A stretch of DNA of 48,509 nucleotides from Roseburia sp. CAG:303 (GTDB lineage Bacteria > Bacillota > Clostridia > Lachnospirales > Lachnospiraceae): assembly GCA_000437755.1 (NCBI GenBank), contig FR900146.1, positions 4,907 through 53,415 of the forward strand, in the 5' to 3' direction. This document shows, piece by piece, positions 25,142 to 34,996 of this stretch (positions are counted from its first letter, which is position 1; each line of letters begins with the position of its first letter). The notes under the pieces are model-generated. The model was not told the origin of the DNA and did not search any database. It saw only the letters and a list, made by a program, of their open reading frames with translations. A program made the position numbers and the translations under genes.

Positions 25142-25846
25142 ATGGAAATAATTGCACATATTTATACAGATTTGCCTTCCAAATTCGGTGTGCCGAGACA
25201 GAGCGGTCTGGTACAAAATCTGACGGGAAGGATTGTGTTTGAGGAAAAATACCGTGTAAAAGAGGCCTTCAAAGGACTGGAAGATTTTTCTTATCTCTGG
25301 GTTCTGTGGCAGTTCTCCGGTGTCTGTAAAGACAGCGATGCGGAAGATTCCTGGTCCCCCTCCGTCAAACCGCCGCGTCTTGGAGGAAAGACGAAGATGG
25401 GAGTTTTTGCCACACGTTCCCCGTTCCGTCCCAATCACATCGGTCTGTCTTCCGTAAAGTTAGAGAAAATAGAATATGACAGAGAGCTTGGCCCGGTACT
25501 CCTGGTATCCGGCATTGATATGATGGACGGAACACCCGTTTATGATATCAAGCCATATCTGGAATATGTCGATTCCCATCCGGGTGCAGGAAACGGATTT
25601 GCACAGGAAACCGCAGATGCAGTTCTGCAGGTAGAATTTCCCAAAGCTCTGATGCGGAACATTCCACAGGAAAAAAGAGACGGTATTCTGGGAATACTGG
25701 AACAGGATCCCAGACCTGCCTATCACGACTTTCCAGAGCGTGTGTACGGCGTGGAATACGCAGGATTTGATGTGCGTTTCCGTGTACGGCAGGGAGTCCT
25801 GATGGTCTGTGAAGTGGAAAAATTAAACGGAAGGTTTCAGAAGTAA
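25142..25846 (+). CDS. trmO: tRNA (N6-threonylcarbamoyladenosine(37)-N6)-methyltransferase TrmO
   Basis: About 234 residues. It resembles E. coli TsaA/TrmO, a SAM-dependent enzyme that methylates t6A37 in certain tRNA-Thr. Signatures are FGVPRQSGLV near the start, FEEKYRVKEAFKGLEDFSYLWV, FATRSPFRPNHIGLSSVKLE and DMMDGTPVYDIKPYLEYVDS. An in-frame GTG lies at 25133, adjacent to the previous stop; ATG 25142 has an AGGTGA site five bases upstream, so I prefer it. The tsaE, tsaB and tsaD genes that make its t6A substrate lie 13-17 kb downstream. Confidence 0.88.
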   Translation: MEIIAHIYTDLPSKFGVPRQSGLVQNLTGRIVFEEKYRVKEAFKGLEDFSYLWVLWQFSGVCKDSDAEDSWSPSVKPPRLGGKTKMGVFATRSPFRPNHIGLSSVKLEKIEYDRELGPVLLVSGIDMMDGTPVYDIKPYLEYVDSHPGAGNGFAQETADAVLQVEFPKALMRNIPQEKRDGILGILEQDPRPAYHDFPERVYGVEYAGFDVRFRVRQGVLMVCEVEKLNGRFQK

Positions 25847-25854
25847 CATTTTGC

Positions 25855-25883
25855 TTGAAAACAAAACGGATTTATTGTATACT
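25855..25883 (+). promoter_or_regulatory. Promoter for the FGGY kinase
   Basis: TTGAAA (25855-25860) and TATACT (25878-25883), spacer 17 bases. The gene has a strong AGGAGG site and a regular set of preferred codons, which suggests high expression. Confidence 0.75.
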
Positions 25884-25950
25884 AAAAATGATATGGTGTC
25901 AGAGAGAATACGGACAGTGTTCTTAAGATAAATTTCAGGAGGATTAAAAA

Positions 25951-27546
<1,596 letters not shown>

Positions 27547-27580
27547 TAACATTTTTGTAAAAAGATAAAACAGAATTTAA

Positions 27581-27628
27581 GTCCGATGTTACAAAGAAGT
27601 AACAAACTCCTTTGGACATCGGATTTTC
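27581..27628 (+). terminator. Intrinsic terminator after the FGGY kinase
   Basis: TCCGATGT (from 27582) pairs with ACATCGGA (to 27623), with a nested GTTAC/GTAAC hairpin in the loop, followed by TTTTCT. Confidence 0.75.
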
Positions 27629-27657
27629 TATGAGATAAGTGAAAAAGGAGAACACAA

Positions 27658-29199
27658 ATGAGTTCATCAACGATTTTTATGCTGATATCAATTGTTGTAT
27701 ACATGATAGGTATCGTATGGATAGGAATCCTCTGTTCTAAAAAGAATAAGAATACAGATGATTTCTATCTTGGCGGTCGAAAATTAGGTCCATTTGTCAC
27801 AGCCATGAGTGCGGAGGCATCGGACATGAGCAGCTGGCTTCTGATGGGACTTCCTGGAGTAGCACTTGTGACAGGACTGGCAGAGCCGGTCTGGACGGCA
27901 GTAGGACTTGCTATTGGAACCTATTTAAACTGGCTGATTGTAGCAAAGAGAATCCGTGTTTATACACAAATCTGTGGAAATTCGAGTACCATTCCGGCAT
28001 TCTTTTCCAACCGTTACCGCGATGAAAAGAGAATCCTTTCCGTGATTGCCGCAGTGGTAATTGTGATTTTCTTCGTGCCTTATACGGCATCCGGTTTTTC
28101 GGCCTGTGGAAAATTATTCAATTCCTTATTTGGCATTGATTATCATGTTGCGATGGTGATTAGTGCACTGGTTATCGTGGCATATACGGCACTTGGCGGA
28201 TTCCTTGCGGCAAGTACCACGGATTTTATCCAGAGTATTGTTATGACCCTGGCAATTTTTGTAGTTATTATTTATGGAACTACGACGGCAGGGGGCATTG
28301 ATGTAGTGTTAGACAATGCAAAATCCATGGCGGGTTACTTTTCTGTTACCAGTATCTTTAATCCGGATACTGGTCTGGCAGAGCCTTACAGTTTGCTGAC
28401 CATCGCATCCCTGCTTGCATGGGGACTTGGATATTTCGGTATGCCACATATCCTGCTTCGTTTTATGGCAGTGGAAAAACCGGAAAAAATTAAATTGTCA
28501 AGACGTGTGGCAACCATCTGGGTAGTCATTTCCATGGCAGTATCCATTTTTATCGGGGTAGCAGGTAATGCGATGATTCGTGCAGGAAGAATCGAGAGCC
28601 AGAACGATTCGGAAAGAATCCTGATTGCAATAGCAACGGCTATCAGCAAACATGGAGTTCTGGCAGCACTGATTGCGGGTATTATCCTTGCGGGACTTCT
28701 TGCGGCAATTATGTCCACGGCAGATTCCCAGATGCTCGCAGCCTCTTCAAGTGTATCGCAGAATATTGTAAGGGAAGTATTTGTAAAAGATCTGAGTGAA
28801 AAGAAATCCATGCTGATTGCCAGATGCACCCTGATTGGTATTGCATTTGTCGCAGTGATTCTTGCGTGGAATCAGAACAGCTCGGTATTCCGTATCGTAT
28901 CCTTTGCATGGGCAGGATTTGGTGCGGCATTCGGACCAGTAGTGCTTCTGGCATTATTCTGGAAGCGTTCCAATATGTGGGGAACACTTGCCGGAATGCT
29001 CAGCGGCGGAATCATGGTATTCGTATGGAAATACGGAATTAGTACCTTAGGAGGAGTATTTGCCATTTATGAACTGCTTCCGGCATTTCTTGTCGCACTG
29101 GTAGTCAATATTCTGGTAAGTCTGGCGACCAAAGCACCATCACAGGAAATTGTTGATGAGTTTGAACTGGTAAATAAAACGGTAAAAGAAATCCGATAA
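27658..29199 (+). CDS. putP: Sodium:solute symporter, PutP (proline) type
   Basis: A 513-residue integral membrane protein of the SSS family with about 13 hydrophobic helices. Diagnostic stretches are DDFYLGGRKLGPFVTAMSAE (about 35-54), ASDMSSWLLMGLPG, SSTIPAFFSNRY, YTALGGFLAASTTDFIQ (sodium/substrate region) and STADSQMLAASSSVSQN. These match PutP sodium/proline symporters. Substrate is inferred, as SSS members differ. The start has AAAAAGGAG upstream. A weak terminator-like hairpin follows. Confidence 0.88.
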   Translation: MSSSTIFMLISIVVYMIGIVWIGILCSKKNKNTDDFYLGGRKLGPFVTAMSAEASDMSSWLLMGLPGVALVTGLAEPVWTAVGLAIGTYLNWLIVAKRIRVYTQICGNSSTIPAFFSNRYRDEKRILSVIAAVVIVIFFVPYTASGFSACGKLFNSLFGIDYHVAMVISALVIVAYTALGGFLAASTTDFIQSIVMTLAIFVVIIYGTTTAGGIDVVLDNAKSMAGYFSVTSIFNPDTGLAEPYSLLTIASLLAWGLGYFGMPHILLRFMAVEKPEKIKLSRRVATIWVVISMAVSIFIGVAGNAMIRAGRIESQNDSERILIAIATAISKHGVLAALIAGIILAGLLAAIMSTADSQMLAASSSVSQNIVREVFVKDLSEKKSMLIARCTLIGIAFVAVILAWNQNSSVFRIVSFAWAGFGAAFGPVVLLALFWKRSNMWGTLAGMLSGGIMVFVWKYGISTLGGVFAIYELLPAFLVALVVNILVSLATKAPSQEIVDEFELVNKTVKEIR

Positions 29200-29206
29200 G
29201 AAGAAT

Positions 29207-29250
29207 AAAAACTGTTTTTTTTCAGAGATGAGAAGAAGCAGTTTTTTGAT
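29207..29250 (+). terminator. Possible terminator after putP
   Basis: AAAAACTG and CAGTTTTTT can pair around a loop of about 24 bases; the 3' arm itself forms the T run. The hairpin is short, so efficiency is doubtful. Confidence 0.45.
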
Positions 29251-29289
29251 TAGATAAAAAAAGTCAATATAAATGATTAAAATTACTCA

Positions 29290-29318
29290 TTGATTTTTTA
29301 ACATAAAAATGTTATTAT
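29290..29318 (+). promoter_or_regulatory. leuA promoter with an internal palindrome
   Basis: TTGATT (29290-29295) and TATTAT (29313-29318), spacer 17 bases. The spacer contains AACAT-aaaa-ATGTT (29300-29313), a possible operator. No T-box or leader peptide is visible in the 75-base leader, so control should be at initiation. Confidence 0.6.
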
Positions 29319-29392
29319 CTGAATATGTTAAATTAAGAATATAAAATTGATAAATATTATTATCGAAGATTAGGAGAAAGGAAACTATTACT

Positions 29393-31375
29393 ATGATGAA
29401 TTTTGAAAAATATCAGAGAGCATATTTTATGCCTCCGAAAGTGACTTACGACTGGGTGAAAAAGGAATATATTGACAAAGCACCGATCTGGTGCAGTGTG
29501 GATCTGAGAGATGGAAACCAGGCACTCGTCGAGCCAATGGATTTGGAAGAAAAGCTGGAATTTTTCAAAATGCTTGTAGAGATAGGATTCAAAGAAATAG
29601 AGGTTGGATTCCCGGCAGCATCTGAGACGGAATACAAATTTATGCGGGCATTAATTGAGAGAAATATGATTCCGGATGATGTAACGGTGCAGGTTCTGAC
29701 GCAGGCAAGGGAACATATTATCAGGAAAACATTTGAGGCCGTCAAGGGAGCACCGCATGCCATCGTTCATCTGTACAATTCTACATCGGTAGCACAGAGA
29801 GAACAGGTATTCCGCAAAGATAAAGAAGAGATTAAGAAAATAGCAACGGATGGTGCAAAACTGTTAAAAGACCTTGCGGAGGAAACAGAAGGAAACTTTA
29901 CTTTTGAATACAGTCCTGAGAGCTTTACCGGAACAGAGCCGGAATATGCATTGGAAGTCTGCAATGCGGTGCTTGATGTCTGGCAGCCGACGAAGGAAAG
30001 AAAAGCAATAATCAATCTGCCGGCAACCGTGGAACATTCCCTTCCGCATGTTTTTGCGACACAGATTGAGTATATGCATAAGAATCTGAAGTACAGGGAA
30101 AATACCATTATTTCCATTCATCCGCATAATGACAGGGGATGTGGTGTCAGTGATGCGGAACTCGGAGTGCTTGCCGGTGCGGACAGGGTGGAAGGAACTT
30201 TGTTTGGAAATGGCGAGAGAACAGGAAATGTAGATATTATCACACTTGCCATGAATCTGTTCTCACATGGAGTTAATCCGCAGCTTGATTTTAGCAATAT
30301 GTCGGAGATCAGCAAAACATATGAAAGACTGACAAGGATGAAAGTATCTCCAAGACAGCCATATGCAGGAGAACTGGTGTTCACTGCATTCTCAGGCTCT
30401 CATCAGGATGCCATTGCAAAAGGCATGGCTTACCGGGAGGAGAAGAAAGAAGAAAGATGGACAGTGCCATATCTTCCAATCGATCCGAAAGATGTCGGAA
30501 GAACATATGATAAAGATGTTATCCGTATTAACAGCCAGTCCGGTAAAGGCGGAATCAGCTATGTATTAAAAGAAAAATACAGCATGACACTGCCGGATGC
30601 CATGAAGGAATCCGTAGGCTATATGATAAAGGATGTTTCCGATAAGGGACACAAAGAATTAGAGCCGGAAGAAATCTACCAGATCTTTGAGGACAAATAC
30701 ATTCATAATATGCCGGTATTCCAGATTGTGGAATGTCATTTCAAACAAACGGACGGTATCGTGGCAGAAGCAGCGATTAACTATAATAATGAAGTTACCA
30801 GGGTGAAAGCAAACGGAAACGGAAGACTGGATGCCGTAAGCAATGTAATCAAGCAGTTTTTCGGAATCAGCTATGAGTTATCCGTATACGAGGAACATTC
30901 CCTGGAACGGGGTTCTTCCTCAAAAGCAGTCGCATATGTCGGTATTCTGCATGAAGGAAAGCGTTTCTGGGGTGTCGGCATTGATGAGGATATTATCGGT
31001 GCGTCCATTCATGCACTTACTGTTGCGGTAAACCAGTTAGACTGCATTAAGAGCAAGAACCTTGATGCCAGAATGAATGAGATTCTCAACTTTATCCAGG
31101 AGAATTACACCTCTGTTACCTTAGAAGATTTATCCGGACATTTCCACTTGTCAAAACCGTATATGTCAAAATATATCAAAGAAAAATCAGGGGAAACTTT
31201 TGGGGATATTGTGAAAAATATAAGAATGAAAAAGGCAAAAACATTATTGAAAAATACCAGCATGACAGTGGAAAATGTTTCAAGGACACTGGGATATGAC
31301 AATGTAGAGCATTTCAGTAGATCCTTTAAGAAAACATTCCAGATGACACCGATGCAGTATCGGAACATCAGATAG
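29393..31375 (+). CDS. leuA: 2-isopropylmalate synthase fused to a C-terminal AraC-type DNA-binding domain
   Basis: A 660-residue protein. Residues about 1-320 are the catalytic barrel of the long, type-2 LeuA family (WCSVDLRDGNQA with metal-binding Asp at 34-44, GFPAASETE, HPHNDRGCG with H243/H245), joining acetyl-CoA to 2-oxoisovalerate for leucine synthesis. About 320-425 is the subdomain and about 430-555 the LeuA regulatory/dimer domain, which binds leucine in relatives. Residues 558-660 are an added, complete AraC/XylS double helix-turn-helix (LEDLSGHFHLSKPYMSKYIKEKSG, then VSRTLGYDNVEHFSRSFKKTFQMTP, separated in the chain). Normal type-2 LeuA ends near 555. The reading frame is uninterrupted. 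It may sense leucine and bind DNA; that is inference. Confidence 0.92.
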   Translation: MMNFEKYQRAYFMPPKVTYDWVKKEYIDKAPIWCSVDLRDGNQALVEPMDLEEKLEFFKMLVEIGFKEIEVGFPAASETEYKFMRALIERNMIPDDVTVQVLTQAREHIIRKTFEAVKGAPHAIVHLYNSTSVAQREQVFRKDKEEIKKIATDGAKLLKDLAEETEGNFTFEYSPESFTGTEPEYALEVCNAVLDVWQPTKERKAIINLPATVEHSLPHVFATQIEYMHKNLKYRENTIISIHPHNDRGCGVSDAELGVLAGADRVEGTLFGNGERTGNVDIITLAMNLFSHGVNPQLDFSNMSEISKTYERLTRMKVSPRQPYAGELVFTAFSGSHQDAIAKGMAYREEKKEERWTVPYLPIDPKDVGRTYDKDVIRINSQSGKGGISYVLKEKYSMTLPDAMKESVGYMIKDVSDKGHKELEPEEIYQIFEDKYIHNMPVFQIVECHFKQTDGIVAEAAINYNNEVTRVKANGNGRLDAVSNVIKQFFGISYELSVYEEHSLERGSSSKAVAYVGILHEGKRFWGVGIDEDIIGASIHALTVAVNQLDCIKSKNLDARMNEILNFIQENYTSVTLEDLSGHFHLSKPYMSKYIKEKSGETFGDIVKNIRMKKAKTLLKNTSMTVENVSRTLGYDNVEHFSRSFKKTFQMTPMQYRNIR

Positions 31376-31383
31376 GAGGAAAT

Positions 31384-32109
31384 ATGTATTCATTTCAGGA
31401 TAAAGTTCGATACAGTGAAGTTGACAGACATGGAAAATTAAGCATTCCGGCGGTTGTTAATTATTTGCAGGACTGCAGCACCTTTCAGTCCGAAGCACTG
31501 GGAGTCGGCATTGAACATCTAAAGAAAGTTCACAGGGCATGGCTGCTGACTTCCTGGCAGATAGATCTGCTGGAGGATATGCATATTGGAGAAGATATCA
31601 AGGTCGGAACCTGGTCATATTCTGCAAAAGGTGTGTATGGATACCGGAATTTTGTCATCCGCACATTAGAAGATCGTCCGCTGGTAAATGCCGATTCGTT
31701 ATGGGTATTTGTGGACACGGAAAGCGGAAAACCGGTAAAAGTCACACCGGAAGATATCGATGTCTACGAACGTGAAGAGAAGATAGACATGGAATATCTC
31801 GGCAGGAAGATAAAAGTGCAGGGAGAAGGTGTGGAAAAAGATCCCGTATATATAAAAAAATATCATATTGATACAAACGGGCATGTGAATAACAGCTGGT
31901 ACGTCTGGTTTGCAATGGAATTTGTGCCGGATGATGAGATGATTCACGGCAGGAAAATAAACAGACTGCGTGTGGAATACAAGAAATCCGCAATGTACCG
32001 TGATATTATCTATCCGGTGGTATATGAACAGGAAGATGCAATAACGGTTTCCTTAAATGATGAACAGGGAAGTCCTTATGCCATTGTACAGCTGTCCGTA
32101 TACGAATAA
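31384..32109 (+). CDS. Acyl-ACP thioesterase (FatA/FatB family)
   Basis: A 241-residue double hot-dog enzyme that releases fatty acids from acyl carrier protein. The first hot-dog has VRYSEVDRHGKLSI and YLQDCSTFQSEALG; the second has YHIDTNGHVNNSWYVWFAME (about 158-177) with the catalytic Asn and His. It starts eight bases after leuA with an AGGAGG site, so both are probably on one transcript, which is unexpected for leucine synthesis but could relate to branched-chain acyl primers; this link is speculative. Confidence 0.9.
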   Translation: MYSFQDKVRYSEVDRHGKLSIPAVVNYLQDCSTFQSEALGVGIEHLKKVHRAWLLTSWQIDLLEDMHIGEDIKVGTWSYSAKGVYGYRNFVIRTLEDRPLVNADSLWVFVDTESGKPVKVTPEDIDVYEREEKIDMEYLGRKIKVQGEGVEKDPVYIKKYHIDTNGHVNNSWYVWFAMEFVPDDEMIHGRKINRLRVEYKKSAMYRDIIYPVVYEQEDAITVSLNDEQGSPYAIVQLSVYE

Positions 32110-32140
32110 GCCAATGGAAAAAATAACCGGTTTTAGTGAA

Positions 32141-32169
32141 TAGACAATTTCATTAATATATGGTAAGAT
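32141..32169 (+). promoter_or_regulatory. Promoter for the GH43 gene
   Basis: TAGACA (32141-32146) and TAAGAT (32164-32169), spacer 17 bases. Transcription would start near 32176, which argues against a translation start at 32176 and supports ATG 32233. Confidence 0.6.
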
Positions 32170-32232
32170 TAAGGTATGAGTGCGAAACGACACAGAAGCA
32201 AAAAGTATTATCGTTTCAGAATGGAGAATTTT

Positions 32233-33192
32233 ATGAGCAAAGAATTACATTATAATAATCCGATCGTTTTACAGAGGGCAGATCCTTATGTATATCGTCA
32301 TACCGACGGTTATTATTACTTTACCGGTTCCGTTCCGGCATATGACTGCATTGAGCTGAGAAGAGCAAAGACAATCGCAGAGCTGGCAGATGCTGAAACT
32401 TTCGTGGTGTGGAGAAAACATGAAAGCGGTGAGATGAGCCAGCATATCTGGGCACCGGAATTACACTATCTGGATGGAAAATGGTATTTATATTTTGCAG
32501 CAAGTAAGGTGGATGATATCTGGAGACTGAGGCCATATGTTCTGGAATGTCTCGGACAGGATCCACTGCATGATGAATGGGTGGAACGTGGAATGATGCA
32601 GCCGGCAGAGGGCGATAATAAGACCTTTATCGATTTCTCGCTTGATGCCACTGTATTTGAAGCAAATGGAAAGCGATATATGTGCTGGGCAGAGAAAACA
32701 GGCGGACAGTTCGCTGCATCTAACCTGTATCTGGCAGAGATGGAAAGTCCTGTAAAATTAAAAACAGCACAGTTTATGCTGACTACACCGGATTATGACT
32801 GGGAAAGAGTTGACTTCTGGGTAAATGAAGGTCCGGCTGTAATTAAAAATAACGGAAAGATTTATCTTACATTTTCAGCATCCGCTACAGGTGCATGCTA
32901 TTGTATGGGACTGATGGAAGCAGATGAAGATGCGGATCTTCTCGATCGTAATTCCTGGAAAAAGTCCAGATATCCGGTCTGCTGTACGAACGAGGAGAAG
33001 AAGATCTTCGGACCGGGACATAACAGTTTCACGGTTGCAGAAGACGGGGAAACTCCATTATGCATTTATCATGCACGTCCATACGAAGAGATCACAGGAG
33101 ATCCATTATACGATCCGAACCGTCATGCAATGGTTATGAAAGTAAAGTTTGATGAAGAGGGAAGACCGGTATTTGATTTTGATAATGTATAA
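32233..33192 (+). CDS. Glycoside hydrolase family 43 (beta-xylosidase/arabinofuranosidase-like)
   Basis: About 319 residues, five-bladed beta-propeller. NPIVLQRADPYVYRHTDGYY near the start holds the catalytic base Asp, IDFSLDATVF the middle Asp and VNEGPAVIKNNGKIYL the acid Glu; GPGHNSF is typical of the family. No signal peptide is seen, so it should cut imported xylo- or arabino-oligosaccharides in the cytoplasm. Longer in-frame starts exist at 32176 and 32221, but the TGGAGA site sits just before ATG 32233. The small membrane protein gene follows 15 bases later. Confidence 0.88.
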   Translation: MSKELHYNNPIVLQRADPYVYRHTDGYYYFTGSVPAYDCIELRRAKTIAELADAETFVVWRKHESGEMSQHIWAPELHYLDGKWYLYFAASKVDDIWRLRPYVLECLGQDPLHDEWVERGMMQPAEGDNKTFIDFSLDATVFEANGKRYMCWAEKTGGQFAASNLYLAEMESPVKLKTAQFMLTTPDYDWERVDFWVNEGPAVIKNNGKIYLTFSASATGACYCMGLMEADEDADLLDRNSWKKSRYPVCCTNEEKKIFGPGHNSFTVAEDGETPLCIYHARPYEEITGDPLYDPNRHAMVMKVKFDEEGRPVFDFDNV

Positions 33193-33207
33193 GGTGAGTT
33201 TATTAAA

Positions 33208-33648
33208 ATGAGTTCATGGAAGGAAAAAATACAAAGTTCAAAAAAGAAAATACAGAAAAGTATTCACAGTAAATCCTTTTGGAAGCATTTTTTTCTGATG
33301 GCAGTCATTGTACTGGCAGCAGGAATTGTCCTGAGTATGATTCCTGCGAAGGTCACGACCATTAATGATATGGCGATCCGTTATACGGAGCCACGGACAG
33401 AAGAACTGGAAACCGAAGGATTTGCGGAAGAAACCGAAGCAGAACAGTCTCAGGACGTACCGCAGGATTCCACAGCGGATGCTCCTGCGGCGGAAGAAAC
33501 CGTGGCAGAACCGGCTCCGGAGGAAACTACTGGTATGGCATACATACCGGAAGCACAGGTAAAACTGCCGATGCTCAGCACCAACCACCGTCCATGGATA
33601 TTATCTGACCTGTCAGATATGTTCCACAGTCTGTCACAGCAGAAATAA
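33208..33648 (+). CDS. Small membrane-anchored acidic protein of unknown function
   Basis: 146 residues. A basic, Lys-rich start (about 1-27) is followed by one hydrophobic segment (about 28-46) and then an acidic Glu/Thr/Ala/Pro-rich tail (about 60-110), likely outside the cell. I recognise no family. The start has GGTGAG upstream and lies 15 bases after the GH43 gene. The last 74 bases overlap the opposite-strand SDR gene, so the final 24 codons are antisense to the SDR C-terminus. Real gene probable because of the clear topology. Confidence 0.6.
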   Translation: MSSWKEKIQSSKKKIQKSIHSKSFWKHFFLMAVIVLAAGIVLSMIPAKVTTINDMAIRYTEPRTEELETEGFAEETEAEQSQDVPQDSTADAPAAEETVAEPAPEETTGMAYIPEAQVKLPMLSTNHRPWILSDLSDMFHSLSQQK

Positions 33649-34309
33649 GCTGTGCAGCTTCGTCGGTAGAGGCGAGTCGTCCGGCTGGTATTTCAGAGAT
33701 AAGGGAAAGACGTTCTTCTTCATTTAAAAATTTATTCATATCAGTATCTATGGCACCAAACGCAATTGCATTCACCTGTATATTGCTTGGTGCCAGTTCT
33801 TTTGCCAGTGCTTTTGTAAAACTGTTAATACCGCCTTTGGAAGCAGAATATGCGGTTTCGCACGAAGCACCGACATTTCCCCAGACAGAAGACACATTAA
33901 TGATTTTTCCGTGTCCGTTCTTAAGCATATGCGGAATTACATGTTTGCACATCGTAAATACAGAACTGAGATTTACATCGATCACATTTTTCCACTCCTC
34001 ATAGCTCATATCCTGCAGAAGTCCGATATAGGAGATGCCGGCATTATTAATCAGAAAATCAATCTTTAAATTCAGTTCCTCAATCTTTTTCCATATAGAT
34101 TCCGTACATTCTTCATAATTTCCGATATTAACGCCCGGCGCAGTTACCACATGGACTCTGTATTTGCGGGCCTCCTCGGCAGTTTCTTCCAGTAAATCCG
34201 CATTTTTATAAGAAGTAAGAAAAAGTGAATATCCTTTTTTGGCAAATTCCAAAGCACAGGCTCTTCCGATTCCGCGGGAAGCACCGGTTATAATGACTGT
34301 ATTCTTCAT
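33575..34309 (-). CDS. SDR-family reductase, possibly elongation factor P 5-aminopentanone reductase
   Basis: A 244-residue short-chain dehydrogenase. TGASRGIG (8-15) binds NAD(P), NNAG lies near 88, the catalytic Ser-Tyr-Lys are in VSSVWG, YSASKGG, and the end is the usual GQIISMDGGWC. Sequence style (SYKNADLLEETAEEARKY) resembles the YmfI/EfpI group that reduces the 5-aminopentanone group on elongation factor P, but FabG-like 3-oxoacyl-ACP reduction is an alternative. It is the only minus-strand gene seen, divergent from hpf and convergent with the membrane protein gene, which it overlaps. AGAAAGGA lies upstream of its ATG. Confidence 0.85.
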   Translation of the reverse strand: MKNTVIITGASRGIGRACALEFAKKGYSLFLTSYKNADLLEETAEEARKYRVHVVTAPGVNIGNYEECTESIWKKIEELNLKIDFLINNAGISYIGLLQDMSYEEWKNVIDVNLSSVFTMCKHVIPHMLKNGHGKIINVSSVWGNVGASCETAYSASKGGINSFTKALAKELAPSNIQVNAIAFGAIDTDMNKFLNEEERLSLISEIPAGRLASTDEAAQLISAVTDCGTYLTGQIISMDGGWC

Positions 34310-34559
34310 AAAGTAATCCTTTCTGCTGTATAAAAATCAATTGTCAGGTAAAATATAATTATTGACACGCATATCATTATATATGGAAAAATGATGTATG
34401 TAAAGAACCACTGCATGGAACAAAGATAGAAAAAAATGCCTCAGATTTCAAATGTTCTGAAATTAAATTTTTGCGAAAAAATGCTTGATTTTTCCGGAAA
34501 AGATGTTCCGTGGGAAAATGCGGAAAAGAAGAAAATTTAGTCCACATGTCAACCAAAAG

Positions 34560-34708
34560 ATATCCACAAAAATAACACAGGCTCTAAAGAAATGAGAAAA
34601 TATGTTCGAAATGTGAAAATGTGGATAAAAACGGTGGATTACTTGGGATTGAAAGAAGTCAGAGCGGAAAAATAAGGGTAATCCACAAAGTTATCCACAT
34701 TATCCACA
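34560..34708. promoter_or_regulatory. Cluster of DnaA-box-like 9-mers
   Basis: Three exact TTATCCACA boxes: 34620-34628 (minus strand), 34691-34699 and 34700-34708, the last two directly abutting. Two more have one mismatch: ATATCCACA at 34560-34568 and TAATCCACA at 34679-34687. Five boxes in 149 bases is far above chance. The usual origin neighbours (dnaA, dnaN, rpmH) are absent, so this is probably a DnaA-titration or DnaA-regulated site, not oriC. Confidence 0.7.
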
Positions 34709-34879
34709 TAAAACAGTAGGAAATAGTGGTGGATTGATGGTGTCATATAACAAAAAAATGTATTTGATATGTAACAAAAGATTAAAAAATAATAGATTTT
34801 TGAAAAAATGAGTTGTCAGATAATAAAGAAAGCGAAAGAGTAAAAATAGAAAAAAATTAGAATAAAATGAATATTTTTA

Positions 34880-34908
34880 TTGAAAAAAAAAACAAAACGT
34901 GGTATAAT
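34880..34908 (+). promoter_or_regulatory. hpf promoter
   Basis: TTGAAA (34880-34885) and TATAAT (34903-34908), spacer 17 bases, about 90 bases before the gene. Confidence 0.75.
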
Positions 34909-34996
34909 AAGAACATAAATAAATGTCATAGATAAATGACAGCCACCTTATAAGCAGACCGTGAATAAGGAATAACTAGTTAAAGGAGTGGGCATC

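Larger units (their letters stand above)
34310..34996. other. Long AT-rich intergenic region between SDR and hpf
   Basis: About 690 bases without an ORF that I can support. It contains the cluster of DnaA-box-like 9-mers (34560-34708), A/T-rich stretches (34740-34880) that could unwind easily, a small hairpin ATTTCA/TGAAAT near 34447, the hpf promoter, and a TGTCAT/ATGACA hairpin just before hpf. I see no structured RNA comparable to the known raiA motif. Confidence 0.7.

Noticed and set aside
32176..32232. Longer GH43 start with an MSAKRHRSKK leader
   Set aside because: It begins at about the predicted transcription start and lacks a ribosome site; the TGGAGA before ATG 32233 fits better.
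34310..34996. Chromosomal replication origin
   Set aside because: The DnaA-box cluster and AT-richness fit, but dnaA, dnaN, recF, gyr or rpmH are absent and most genes on both sides run in the same direction. I keep it as a DnaA-box cluster only.
34310..34996. raiA-motif structured RNA upstream of hpf
   Set aside because: The gap is long and in the right place, but I see no conserved paired helices, only AT-rich sequence and short hairpins.
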